A stretch of DNA of 11,478 nt, from positions 1 through 11,478 of the forward strand of contig JBPCXA010000055.1 in the NCBI GenBank assembly GCA_051008975.1, read 5' to 3'. Positions 1-6,677 of this stretch are shown piece by piece. The position numbers and the translations under genes are program-made. Position 1 is the first letter of the stretch. Each line of letters begins with the position of its first letter. This DNA comes from Persebacter sp051008975 (GTDB taxonomy: Bacteria; Pseudomonadota; Gammaproteobacteria; Tethybacterales; Persebacteraceae). The notes beneath the pieces were generated by a model. That model worked only from the letters and a program-made list of their open reading frames with translations, made no database searches and was not told where the DNA came from.

Positions 1-2163
1 GAATTTAATTCCGCCGCGCTGGAAGTGTGCGAAGATTTTTCGCGCGAATGGGACGCGGTTTTGCGCGCGCGCAACGAAACGACCTTTGACGATTTGGAAT
101 TGCGGGTGCGAAAAATGCTGGAAGGGGAGCGCGTATATGACGAATTGTCGTACCGGTTGTCGGCGCGCTACCGCCATATTTTGATTGACGAATTTCAGGA
201 CACCAGTCCGATGCAGTGGCAAATCGTCCGCAAGTGGCTGTGGGACGCGCACGGCGAAGACGCGCCTTCGGTGTTTGTCGTCGGCGATCCGAAGCAGGCG
301 ATTTACGGATTTCGTGGCGGCGATTCGCGCTTGCTGGGAGAAGCCGAAAATTTTTTGCGGGAGTATTACGGCGCGCGAACAATTTCGCCGGCGGACACTT
401 GTTATCGCTGCGGCGGCAACATATTAAAATTCGTCAACGCCGTTTTCGACGAAGGTACTTTGCCCGGTTTTCGTCCGCACAAAGTCGGCGGCGCGAACGC
501 CGGCGGTCGCGTGGAATGGCATATACATTCGTCCGCAACGAGACCGCCGCGGCGTTCGCGCGTTCGCGATCCTTTGCGGGATATTGAATCCGCCGACGAA
601 AAACCGGCGCGCCGCGCGCGAACGGTCGCCGCGAAAACCGCGGAGATTTTGCGCGAATGGCGTCTGCCGCAAAAAAACGGGGAGACGCAAAGATGCCGCC
701 CCGGAGACATTTTAATTTTAATGCCGCAACTCACGCACGCCGCGGCGTTGACGGACGCGCTGGCGGCGGAAAACATTTCCTGCGCCGCGGCGGGCGGCGG
801 CGATTCGTTTTTGGATTCGTTTGAGTGCGCCGATATTTTGGATTTAATCGCCGTGCTGCTTTCGCCGGAGCGCGAATATTCGCTGGCGCGGGTTTTGAAG
901 TCGCCGCTGTTTTCGCTGTCCGACGATTCCCTCGCCGAAATCGCCGCGGCGGAGGGCGGTTCTTTATGGGAAAAATTGCGGCGGCATCCGGCGGAACATT
1001 CCCGGCGCGCGCGGGTTTTGCTGGAATTCTGGCGGCGGCGGGCGGAGACGTCTTTGCTGCCGGCGCATGATTTTTTGTCGCGTCTGTTCGCGCGGGGCGA
1101 TGTTTTCGCGCGCTATCGCGCCGCTTCGCCGCCGCCGATGCGTTCGCGCGTTTGCGAAAATTTGTCGCGCCTGCTGGATTTGTCGCTGCAAATTGCGGGC
1201 GGCGCGCGTCCGCTGCTGTCGCAATTTTTGGACGAAGTCCGCCGCGTCGACCGGGAAACCGCGCGCACCGAAACCGGCGTTTCGCCGTCCGCCGTCCGCC
1301 TGATGAGCGTACACGCCGCGAAAGGATTGGAAAGTCCGGTCGTGATTTTGGCGGACGCCGATTTTGTAAAAGCCGGCGGACGCGGCGACCCCGCGGATAT
1401 TTTCGCGGACTGGCCGCCGTCCGCCGCCGCCCCCGAAAACTTTGTCGTCTCGCTGCGCCGGTGCCGCCGCGCATATTCGGAATTAAAACAAAAGGCGAAA
1501 GAGGCGGAGGAACGGGAACGCGCGAATCTTTTGTATGTCGCGATGACCCGCGCCGAACGGGCGCTGATTATTTTTTCGTCCGACGAACCCGCCGATGTCG
1601 CCGCCCCGGCGTATCGCGCGATGCAGCAATTGTCGTCCGCGGATGGCGAAATGGTTTTCGGCGATTCGTTTCGCGCCGCCGCCGCGCCGGATGCAAATCC
1701 GCAACCGCCCGCCGCCGCGCAAACAAAACGCATCGGCGAACGCGAAACGAAAACGGCGGCGGCGGTGCGCGGCGAAATTCGCCACCGCGTCGCAGCACTT
1801 TTGATTTCCGGAATCCCGCCCGAAATCGCGCGGAAATTGGTCGCCGCCGAAGACGCGCAATGGCGGGAGGCGGAAACAATCGCGTCTTCGCCGCCGCTGC
1901 AAAAACTTCTGCAAAACGCCGCCGAAGTTTTGGTGGAGCGCGACTTTTGCATCGGCGGCGAAGTTCTCCGCCCCGATTTAATCGTCGTCCGCGACGACGC
2001 GGTTTGGATCGTGGATTACAAAACCGGCGACGCGAATCCCGCCCGCCACCGTCCGCAACTGGAAAACTATCGCCGCGCGGTTGCCGCCCGTTATTCCGCC
2101 CTCCCGATTCGTCTCGCCATTCTGGATATTCACGGACGGATGCATTGTTTGGATTCCGAATAG
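1..2163 (+). CDS. RecB/AddA-family ATP-dependent helicase-nuclease, C-terminal part (5' end outside window)
   Basis: The reading frame is open from base 1, so the start lies upstream; about 720 codons are present. UvrD/Rep superfamily 1 helicase motifs appear in order: motif II DEFQDT (bases 187-204), motif III GDPKQAIYGFRGGD (283-324), motif V with LMSVHAAKGLE (about 1300-1335) and motif VI with LLYVAMTRAER (about 1528-1560). The Walker A motif and the N-terminal helicase part are missing because of the window edge. The C-terminus carries a RecB/AddA-type PD-(D/E)XK nuclease: Asp at 1975, then the VDYKTG strand at 2008-2025 and a downstream QLENY helix. Proteins of this kind unwind and resect double-strand breaks with a second subunit (RecC or AddB), which would be expected upstream. 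The DYKTG..QLENY nuclease looks more like AddA than classical RecB, but I cannot settle this without the N-terminus. The gene ends 8 bases before the hicB-like promoter. Confidence 0.9.
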   Translation, partial: EFNSAALEVCEDFSREWDAVLRARNETTFDDLELRVRKMLEGERVYDELSYRLSARYRHILIDEFQDTSPMQWQIVRKWLWDAHGEDAPSVFVVGDPKQAIYGFRGGDSRLLGEAENFLREYYGARTISPADTCYRCGGNILKFVNAVFDEGTLPGFRPHKVGGANAGGRVEWHIHSSATRPPRRSRVRDPLRDIESADEKPARRARTVAAKTAEILREWRLPQKNGETQRCRPGDILILMPQLTHAAALTDALAAENISCAAAGGGDSFLDSFECADILDLIAVLLSPEREYSLARVLKSPLFSLSDDSLAEIAAAEGGSLWEKLRRHPAEHSRRARVLLEFWRRRAETSLLPAHDFLSRLFARGDVFARYRAASPPPMRSRVCENLSRLLDLSLQIAGGARPLLSQFLDEVRRVDRETARTETGVSPSAVRLMSVHAAKGLESPVVILADADFVKAGGRGDPADIFADWPPSAAAPENFVVSLRRCRRAYSELKQKAKEAEERERANLLYVAMTRAERALIIFSSDEPADVAAPAYRAMQQLSSADGEMVFGDSFRAAAAPDANPQPPAAAQTKRIGERETKTAAAVRGEIRHRVAALLISGIPPEIARKLVAAEDAQWREAETIASSPPLQKLLQNAAEVLVERDFCIGGEVLRPDLIVVRDDAVWIVDYKTGDANPARHRPQLENYRRAVAARYSALPIRLAILDIHGRMHCLDSE

Positions 2164-2171
2164 TTGCGCGT

Positions 2172-2200
2172 TTGATTGATGCGCGAAAAAATGTTAAAAT
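2172..2200 (+). promoter_or_regulatory. Promoter of the hicB-like gene
   Basis: TTGATT (2172-2177) and TAAAAT (2195-2200) are separated by 17 bases. The -10 is preceded by TG at 2192-2193, giving an extended -10 (TGTTAAAAT). Transcription should start near 2207, leaving a leader of about 28 bases that contains the purine-rich GGAAAGGGAA ahead of the ATG at 2235. No experimental support is available. Confidence 0.6.
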
Positions 2201-2234
2201 GACTCCCTGCAATTTTTTGCGGAAAGGGAATGTT

Positions 2235-2579
2235 ATGGAAAAGGAATTGAAACAAGGCGCGGAAAGAGTTGCGATTACGGCGAAGTTGTCGGCGCAAATC
2301 GTCAAGGAAGACAAAGGGTACTGCGTATATTGTCCGGCTTTGAACATCGTAAGCCAAGGCGACACCGTCGCCGAAGCGCGTGCGAACATTAAAGAAGCGG
2401 CGGAATTGATACTTGAAGTTTCTTTCGCGCGCGACACGCTGCATCGGCGGTTGAAAGAACAGGGATTTCGTTTTGCCGGAAAAAGGTTGCCGCGCAAAAA
2501 ACGCCGCAAACCGCTCGGAATCGTCGTCCGCGAAATTCAGTTTCGCGCGAAAGTCCCGCTGATGGCGGCGTATTGCTGA
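2235..2579 (+). CDS. HicB-like antitoxin-family protein, apparently without HicA
   Basis: 114 residues. Residues 20-62 match the HicB/UPF0150 fold: a first strand (AQIVKEDKGYCVYCPAL), then the SQGDTVAEA turn and an ANIKEAAELIL helix, the usual pattern for this partly degraded RNase-H-like domain. In HicAB systems HicB binds and silences the HicA mRNA interferase and represses its own operon. Here no small HicA-like frame is visible on either side: upstream is the helicase end, downstream a terminator. The C-terminal part (residues 66-105) is strongly basic (KRLPRKKRRK) rather than a clear ribbon-helix-helix or HTH, so nucleic-acid binding is possible but unproven. The start at 2235 follows GGAAAGGGAA; an ATG at 2230 is in another frame. 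It probably acts as a solitary regulator or is a remnant of a toxin-antitoxin pair. Confidence 0.75.
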   Translation: MEKELKQGAERVAITAKLSAQIVKEDKGYCVYCPALNIVSQGDTVAEARANIKEAAELILEVSFARDTLHRRLKEQGFRFAGKRLPRKKRRKPLGIVVREIQFRAKVPLMAAYC

Positions 2580-2581
2580 CG

Positions 2582-2609
2582 AAAGGGCGACTCCCGCCGC
2601 CCTTTTTTT
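2582..2609 (+). terminator. Intrinsic terminator after the hicB-like gene
   Basis: Stem AAAGGGCG (2582-2589) pairs perfectly with CGCCCTTT (2598-2605) around an 8-base loop and runs into a seven-T tract (2603-2609). It starts 2 bases after the stop codon. The T tract overlaps the stop codon of the convergent lipoprotein gene. On the minus strand the hairpin has no comparable T run, so it mainly serves the plus strand. Confidence 0.85.
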
Positions 2610-2910
2610 ATTGCGAATTCCCGCACCCTTTCTGTGCGTAAATCCCAAGCAAAACGCTGTTTCGCGTACGAAGATCACGCAGTTTTTCTTCGGCGAAAGG
2701 AACACTATCCCAGAATCCCAGATTCTTGGATTCACGCGATTCAATTTTACGAAGGATGTCCTCGTTGTAAAACACCTCGTCTTGGATCTGGTCGCATGAA
2801 AGGGCGTAATCATCCGGCGAAGTCGCAGGAACAATAAACCCGGGATCCGGACTGCACCCGGAAAGTACGGCAAAAGACAGGGAAAGGATTACTCCCGTTG
2901 TTTTTTTCAT
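2608..2910 (-). CDS. Small lipoprotein, paralogue of the adjacent one (2987-3382)
   Basis: 100-residue precursor starting MKKTTGVILSLSFAVLSGC, with a lipobox LSGC that predicts lipidation at Cys19. I prefer the start at 2910 over an ATG at 2940 because AAGGAG lies about 8 bases upstream and the signal peptide begins exactly there. The mature part is hydrophilic, likely helical, with two cysteines (Cys39 in DYALSC and Cys96 in QKGC) that could form a disulfide. It shares with its neighbour the signal peptide pattern, a P-x-DY-x-L-x-C motif, a Trp 29 residues before the last KGC, and RD-x-R-x-R between them. The gene lies downstream of a terminator that follows the first copy, so it needs readthrough or a promoter I cannot see. 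Probably an envelope lipoprotein facing the periplasm; function unknown. Confidence 0.75.
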   Translation of the reverse strand: MKKTTGVILSLSFAVLSGCSPDPGFIVPATSPDDYALSCDQIQDEVFYNEDILRKIESRESKNLGFWDSVPFAEEKLRDLRTRNSVLLGIYAQKGCGNSQ

Positions 2911-2938
2911 AGCGATTCTCCTTTTGGATTGAGTGAAC

Positions 2939-2974
2939 AAAAAACGACCGTCCGACTATGAAACGGAGCGGTCG
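2939..2974 (-). terminator. Intrinsic terminator between the two lipoprotein genes (minus strand)
   Basis: Read on the minus strand, CGACCG pairs with CGGTCG (plus 2969-2974 with 2945-2950) and continues as TCCG/CGGA (2964-2967 with 2951-2954) after one bulged base, around a 9-base loop. Six T residues follow (plus-strand A run 2939-2944). It begins about 13 bases after the stop of the gene at 2987-3382, and therefore separates the two paralogues. Confidence 0.8.
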
Positions 2975-2986
2975 CCAATTTTGCGC

Positions 2987-3382
2987 CTACTCTACAACGC
3001 AGGTTTGACCCTCGTTGCAGATAATTACGCGCGACTTCTCTTTCGGGGCGGGCTGTTGCGCGCCCGATTCCGCCGCCCCGGCGGTTTGCTGATTAAAGCA
3101 ACCTTTGGACGCTCCGAGCCCGCGCAAATTTTGTATTCTATTGCGCGCATCCCGAATTTGAGCGGTGGCTCTACCACTGACAATCCACTCATCCGTTTTA
3201 GGAGTTTGGTGGCGCACCATGATCTCCAAATTGCTGATTTCACGCAAAATGCCGTTGCAGTCCAATCCATAATCGGACGGTAAATGCGATTCAACAAACG
3301 TTCCCGGTTTATAGTCACCCGCACACCCGCCCGACAAAGCGGCGGCGGCGATTGTCAAAAGAACAGCAGTTGTTTGTTTCAT
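2987..3382 (-). CDS. Small lipoprotein, paralogue of the adjacent one (2608-2910)
   Basis: 131-residue precursor starting MKQTTAVLLTIAAAALSGGC. The start at 3382 is supported by GGGAG about 11 bases upstream; longer in-frame extensions upstream have no signal peptide logic. Cys20 is the likely lipidated residue, although the box SGGC has Ser instead of Leu at -3, so this is a somewhat weak lipobox. The body matches the neighbouring lipoprotein: SDYGLDC (Cys42), Trp66, RDARNR, and SKGC (Cys95), with an identical 29-residue Trp-to-Cys distance. Unlike its paralogue it has an extra C-terminal tail of about 35 residues with an Ala/Pro/Gln linker and two more cysteines (Cys122, Cys128). The pair probably arose by tandem duplication that included the ribosome binding site. 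Function unknown; envelope location predicted. Confidence 0.75.
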   Translation of the reverse strand: MKQTTAVLLTIAAAALSGGCAGDYKPGTFVESHLPSDYGLDCNGILREISNLEIMVRHQTPKTDEWIVSGRATAQIRDARNRIQNLRGLGASKGCFNQQTAGAAESGAQQPAPKEKSRVIICNEGQTCVVE

Positions 3383-3754
3383 TGGTTCTCTCCCTTTCGG
3401 ATGATTGGCGGGTTCGCCCGCCGGGCGTTGAATATGCATCGTTGGACCACAAAGATACCGCCGCCCTTTTCTCAAGGGTGTTTTATCAGACGACACCCCC
3501 GGCAAACCGGGAGTCCAACAGCATATTCAATCGCCATTTTACAGAAAAATATCGGGAACATGACATTAATTTTGCATATTTTTAGTTTTTTTACACTTAA
3601 ATTTAAATGCCGAAGTTCCTAAAAAGACGGCTGCGGCTGGCGATTGTCGGATTTCGCCGCAAGAGATTCCGGTTGTCGCCGGAATGGCGGAATTGGCGGA
3701 TTCCCGCCCGAAAATTCGTTATAATCGCCGAAGTTCATTTACGAGGAGAACATA
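3383..3754. other. Divergent intergenic region between the lipoprotein gene and adhC
   Basis: No convincing gene in 372 bases. On the lipoprotein side there is a GGCGGG-TTCG-CCCGCC hairpin (3407-3422) about 25 bases before that gene's start, and a second CCCGG-CAAA-CCGGG hairpin (3498-3511). A possible minus-strand -10 (TAAAAT, plus 3536-3541) would give a structured leader of roughly 150 bases; its -35 is poor, so this promoter is a weak call. Bases 3540-3612 are AT-rich. On the adhC side there is a TTCCGG-TTGTCG-CCGGAA hairpin (3667-3684), followed by the repeats described with the adhC promoter. Confidence 0.5.
3685..3725 (+). promoter_or_regulatory. adhC promoter with adjacent operator-like repeats
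   Basis: A consensus -10 TATAAT lies at 3720-3725; the -35 is weak. Where the -35 should be are two abutting 9-base direct repeats, TGGCGGAAT (3685-3693) and TGGCGGATT (3694-3702), plus the inverted repeat GGCGG-ATTC-CCGCC (3695-3708). A weak -35 covered by repeats is typical of regulated promoters, so an operator is plausible, but no regulator gene such as frmR is visible nearby. Confidence 0.5.
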
Positions 3755-4864
3755 ATGAAAACAAAAGCCGCCGTCGCGTTTGCGGCGGGAAAGCCGCTGG
3801 CGATTGAAACAATTGACCTGGCGCCGCCGAAAGAAGGCGAAGTGCTGGTGGAAATTAAAGCCACCGGCATCTGCCATACCGACGAATTTACGCTTTCCGG
3901 CGCCGACCCGGAGGGCGTTTTTCCCGCCGTGCTCGGACACGAGGGCGCGGGCGTCGTCGCGGAAATCGGCGGCGGCGTGACTTCCGTCCGTCCCGGCGAT
4001 CATGTGATTCCGCTGTATACGCCCGAATGCCGGCGGTGCGACTATTGCATCAGCGGCAAAACAAACCTGTGTCAGGCGATCCGCGAAACGCAGGGGCGGG
4101 GCGTGATGCCGGACGGCGATTCGCGTTTTTCGGCGGGCGGCGACGCGATTTTTCATTATATGGGGACTTCCACATTTTCCAACTACACCGTGCTGCCCGA
4201 AATCGCCGTCGCCAAAATCCGCAAAGACGCGCCGTTTGACAAAGTATGCTATGTCGGCTGCGGCGTGACGACCGGAATCGGCGCGGTGATTAATACCGCG
4301 AAAGTGCGTCCGGGCGACAATGTCGTCGTTTTCGGGCTGGGCGGCATCGGCTTGAATGTGGTGCAGGGGGCGCGGCTGGCGGGCGCGAATATGATTGTCG
4401 GCGCGGATATTAATCCGGCGCGCCGCAAAATGGCGGAGCGTTTCGGCATGACGCATTTTGTCAATCCGGCGGACGCCGGGGACGAATTGGTGCCGCATTT
4501 GGTGGATTTGACCGGCGGCGGCGCGGATTTCAGTTTTGAGTGCATCGGCAACGTGCGGACGATGCGGCAGGCGCTGGAATGCTGCCACAAGGGCTGGGGC
4601 GAATCGGTGATTATCGGCGTCGCTGGGGCGGGCGAGGAAATCCGCACCCGTCCGTTTCAACTCGTCACCGGGCGGGTATGGCGCGGGACGGCGTTCGGCG
4701 GCGCGCGCGGACGCACCGACGTGCCGAAAATCGTGGACTGGTATATGGACGGCAAAATCCAAATTGACCCGATGATCACCCACACGATGCCGCTGCGGGA
4801 CATCAACCGCGGCTTTGAACTGATGCGCGCCGGAGAATCAATCCGCGGCGTTGTTGTGTTTTAA
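3755..4864 (+). CDS. adhC: S-(hydroxymethyl)glutathione dehydrogenase / class III alcohol dehydrogenase
   Basis: 369 residues, the normal length for the family. It oxidises S-hydroxymethylglutathione, formed spontaneously from formaldehyde and glutathione, using NAD+, and acts in the cytoplasm. Catalytic zinc ligands are visible as Cys40 (GICHTDEFTLSG), His62-Glu63 (GHEGAG) and Cys169 (VGCGVTTG). The structural zinc lobe is Cys92, Cys95, Cys98, Cys106. The Rossmann nucleotide site is GLGGIG (194-199), with Asp218 at the end of the following strand indicating NAD+. The start is set by GAGGAG (3743-3748) 6 bases before the ATG. The usual partner, S-formylglutathione hydrolase, is not adjacent. 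The last codons (SIRGVVVF) are inside an imperfect repeat whose second copy lies 82 bases downstream. The enzyme is also called FrmA/AdhC. Confidence 0.95.
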   Translation: MKTKAAVAFAAGKPLAIETIDLAPPKEGEVLVEIKATGICHTDEFTLSGADPEGVFPAVLGHEGAGVVAEIGGGVTSVRPGDHVIPLYTPECRRCDYCISGKTNLCQAIRETQGRGVMPDGDSRFSAGGDAIFHYMGTSTFSNYTVLPEIAVAKIRKDAPFDKVCYVGCGVTTGIGAVINTAKVRPGDNVVVFGLGGIGLNVVQGARLAGANMIVGADINPARRKMAERFGMTHFVNPADAGDELVPHLVDLTGGGADFSFECIGNVRTMRQALECCHKGWGESVIIGVAGAGEEIRTRPFQLVTGRVWRGTAFGGARGRTDVPKIVDWYMDGKIQIDPMITHTMPLRDINRGFELMRAGESIRGVVVF

Positions 4865-4865
4865 T
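4844..4865 (+). repeat. Direct repeat copy 1: 3' end of adhC
   Basis: A perfect 22-base repeat, identical to 4926-4947, covers the last adhC codons and stop. Similarity continues on both sides for roughly 50 bases in total (GGCGATG and GCCCG downstream in both copies). Because this copy encodes the conserved C-terminus of AdhC, it is likely the original. Confidence 0.85.
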
Positions 4866-4886
4866 TTACGGCGATGCCCGCCCGAC

Positions 4887-4906
4887 GTTTCCCGTGAAAC
4901 CTGCGG
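4887..4906 (+). repeat. 20-bp direct repeat, left copy, containing a parS-like palindrome
   Basis: GTTTCCCGTGAAACCTGCGG is identical to 6678-6697. The two copies flank the methyltransferase-HNH gene, 1791 bases apart. The 16-mer at 4886-4901 matches the ParB-binding consensus TGTTTCACGTGAAACA at 13 of 16 positions. Confidence 0.85.
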
Positions 4907-4919
4907 CGGAAGCGGGGAA

Positions 4920-4947
4920 TTGATTCGCGGCGTTGTTGTGTTTTAAT
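4920..4947 (+). promoter_or_regulatory. Promoter of the methyltransferase-HNH gene
   Basis: TTGATT (4920-4925), a 16-base spacer and TTTAAT (4942-4947), with TG at 4939-4940 giving an extended -10. The predicted transcription start coincides with the ATG at 4955, so the mRNA should be leaderless. The box lies within the second copy of the adhC 3'-end repeat. Confidence 0.55.
4926..4947 (+). repeat. Direct repeat copy 2: duplicated adhC 3' end upstream of the methyltransferase
   Basis: Identical over 22 bases to 4844-4865 at an offset of 82. In copy 1 the adjacent bases read GAATCAATCC, in copy 2 GAATTGATTC, which is what provides the TTGATT -35 element. The trailing GGCGATG supplies the methyltransferase start codon. 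Confidence 0.85.
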
Positions 4948-4954
4948 GGCGGCG

Positions 4955-6625
4955 ATGTCTGCCCGTCCGAAAGCGCAAAAAAAGAACGCCCGCAAAGGCG
5001 GCGGCGGCGGCGCGGAAATGAATGTAAAAAACCGGACGATTTTTACCGACAAGCGCGGTTTTTTTACCGCCGCCGGCAAGGCGCGCAAGCGCGAGGACAT
5101 TCGCAAAGTCGTGGACAATCTGCTGTTTTTGCGCGGGATGGATTCCGAGTGCGTGGATTTGATTTATTTGGACCCGCCGTTTAACAGCAAGACAAAATAC
5201 AACGAGCCGCTGGGCGATGCGGACGGGCGGCGGGCGGTGTTCAACGACACGTGGCGGATGGATATGGTCAAGGCGGAATGGCAAAAAAAGATTGAGATTT
5301 TGCATCCGTCCTTGGCGAAAGTTTTGGATGCGGCGGGCGCGGCGGGGCATCGCTCCGACCGCCCGTATCTGATTTATATGGCGATTCGGCTGTTGGAAAT
5401 GCGGCGCGTCTTGAAGCCGACCGGCGGCATTTATTTGCATTGCGATCCGACGATGTCGCATTGGCTGAAGCTGCTTTTGGACTGCGTTTTCGGCGCGGAC
5501 AATTTTCGCAACGAGATTGTGTGGCTGCGCGCCACGAAGCCGAAGCATTCGCCGGCGAGTTTCGGCTCGTTTAGCGACCATGTTTTCTTTTATGTCAAGT
5601 CGCCGGGAGGCGTGTTTCATCCGCAAAAAGCGGGCATATCGGAGGCGGACGCCAAAGACCGCTTTCGGGAGGTGGAAGGAGAGACGGGGCGGCGCTATTA
5701 TTTACGCTCGCTTGACATTGACCGCCGCGACGGGAGAAAGGGCCGTGCGCTGGCCGTTTTCGGCAAAAAATACGAGCCGAAAAACGCCTGGCAGTGGAGT
5801 CAGGCGACCGTTAACGCTCGTTTGGAAGAAAATCCGCGCCTGATTGTGGAGAAAAACGGCGAACTGTTTTTTAAGCAATACGAGAACGGAACGCCGGTGC
5901 ATAGCGTTTGGACGGACATTTCGCCGGAATCGCCGAAGCGTCTTACCGGCTATCCGACGCAAAAGCCCGTTGCGTTGTTGGAGCGAATTATTTTGGCGTC
6001 CTCCAATTCCGGCGATGTCGTGCTGGATCCGTTTTGCGGATGCGCGACGGCGTGCATCGCCGCCGAGAAGTTGGGGCGGCGGTGGATCGGGATGGATGTC
6101 AGCCCGGTCGCCTTTGATATGGTGAAAAAACGTCTGGTGGAAGAATTGCAAATTACCGTGAAAGGCGCGAAGCGGCACGGAGAACAGGAAATTTTGCGTT
6201 TGCAGCAAGAGCGGGCGGACGGTTCCGTAGACAAGTGGGAGGCGCATCATCGGATGATTCCGCCGCAGCGGACGGACGGGCTGTTGCTGGATTTGAAGAA
6301 TTCCAAAGCGCGCGCCGAGGTGCGCGATCGTTTGTATGTCATCCAAAGCGGCCACTGCAACGGTTGCGGGCAACATTTCAACGCCGTGAATTTGGACATA
6401 GATCACATTACGCCGCGCGCGTTCGGCGGGCTGGATGTGCCGACGAATCTGCAGTTGCTCTGCGGCGCCTGCAACAGCGGCAAGGCGACAAAGACGATGG
6501 AGGAATACCTCGCCCGTCGCATCGCGCAAGGGTTGCCGTGCCGCAAAATTCCCGAATCGGAATACCGCGAAAAACTGCACTGGGAACGCGATTTGGAAGA
6601 AAAAACCGAAGGCGGGCTGGTATAG
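4955..6625 (+). CDS. DNA adenine/cytosine-N4 methyltransferase fused to a C-terminal HNH nuclease domain
   Basis: About 556 residues. Numbering from an alternative in-frame ATG at 4946, the catalytic motif IV DPPF is at 76-79 (DLIYLDPPFNSKTKY) and the AdoMet-binding motif I DPFCGCAT at 361-368, followed by GRRWIGMDVSP. Motif IV before motif I marks a beta-class N6-adenine or N4-cytosine methyltransferase (N6_N4_Mtase family), with residues about 195-335 as the likely target recognition region. The C-terminus is an HNH nuclease with a zinc knuckle: Cys471-x2-Cys474, Asp486-His487, Asn501, Cys506-x2-Cys509-Asn510. The N-terminus is a Lys/Gly-rich tail. I choose 4955 because 4946 falls inside the -10 box. 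One protein holding both modification and cleavage domains could be a self-contained restriction-modification or defence enzyme. No separate restriction or specificity gene is adjacent. The gene is flanked by 20-bp direct repeats, suggesting acquisition between adhC and coaBC. Confidence 0.85.
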   Translation: MSARPKAQKKNARKGGGGGAEMNVKNRTIFTDKRGFFTAAGKARKREDIRKVVDNLLFLRGMDSECVDLIYLDPPFNSKTKYNEPLGDADGRRAVFNDTWRMDMVKAEWQKKIEILHPSLAKVLDAAGAAGHRSDRPYLIYMAIRLLEMRRVLKPTGGIYLHCDPTMSHWLKLLLDCVFGADNFRNEIVWLRATKPKHSPASFGSFSDHVFFYVKSPGGVFHPQKAGISEADAKDRFREVEGETGRRYYLRSLDIDRRDGRKGRALAVFGKKYEPKNAWQWSQATVNARLEENPRLIVEKNGELFFKQYENGTPVHSVWTDISPESPKRLTGYPTQKPVALLERIILASSNSGDVVLDPFCGCATACIAAEKLGRRWIGMDVSPVAFDMVKKRLVEELQITVKGAKRHGEQEILRLQQERADGSVDKWEAHHRMIPPQRTDGLLLDLKNSKARAEVRDRLYVIQSGHCNGCGQHFNAVNLDIDHITPRAFGGLDVPTNLQLLCGACNSGKATKTMEEYLARRIAQGLPCRKIPESEYREKLHWERDLEEKTEGGLV

Positions 6626-6628
6626 TTT

Positions 6629-6654
6629 TTCGAAAGTTCCGGTTGAACTCCGAA
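6629..6654. other. Hairpin after the methyltransferase-HNH gene
   Basis: TTCG and AGTTC (6629-6639) pair with GAACT and CGAA (6645-6654) around a CGGTT loop, with a small internal loop. It lies 3 bases after the stop codon. There is no T tract on either side in the right orientation, so it is not a standard intrinsic terminator; it could protect the 3' end of the mRNA. Confidence 0.4.
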
Positions 6655-6677
6655 GAACAGGCGACCCGCCGCCAAAT

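Noticed and set aside
731..1952. Long reading frames on the minus strand and other frames inside the helicase-nuclease gene
   Set aside because: They are Arg/Ala/Pro-rich shadows caused by GC-rich codon bias opposite a clearly conserved protein.
2580..2934. A HicA toxin gene beside the hicB-like gene
   Set aside because: No frame of about 60 residues with HicA-like features is present; the region is filled by a terminator and an opposing lipoprotein gene.
6629..6654. Hairpin after the methyltransferase-HNH gene as an intrinsic terminator
   Set aside because: No T tract follows the stem on either strand; kept only as a structural feature.
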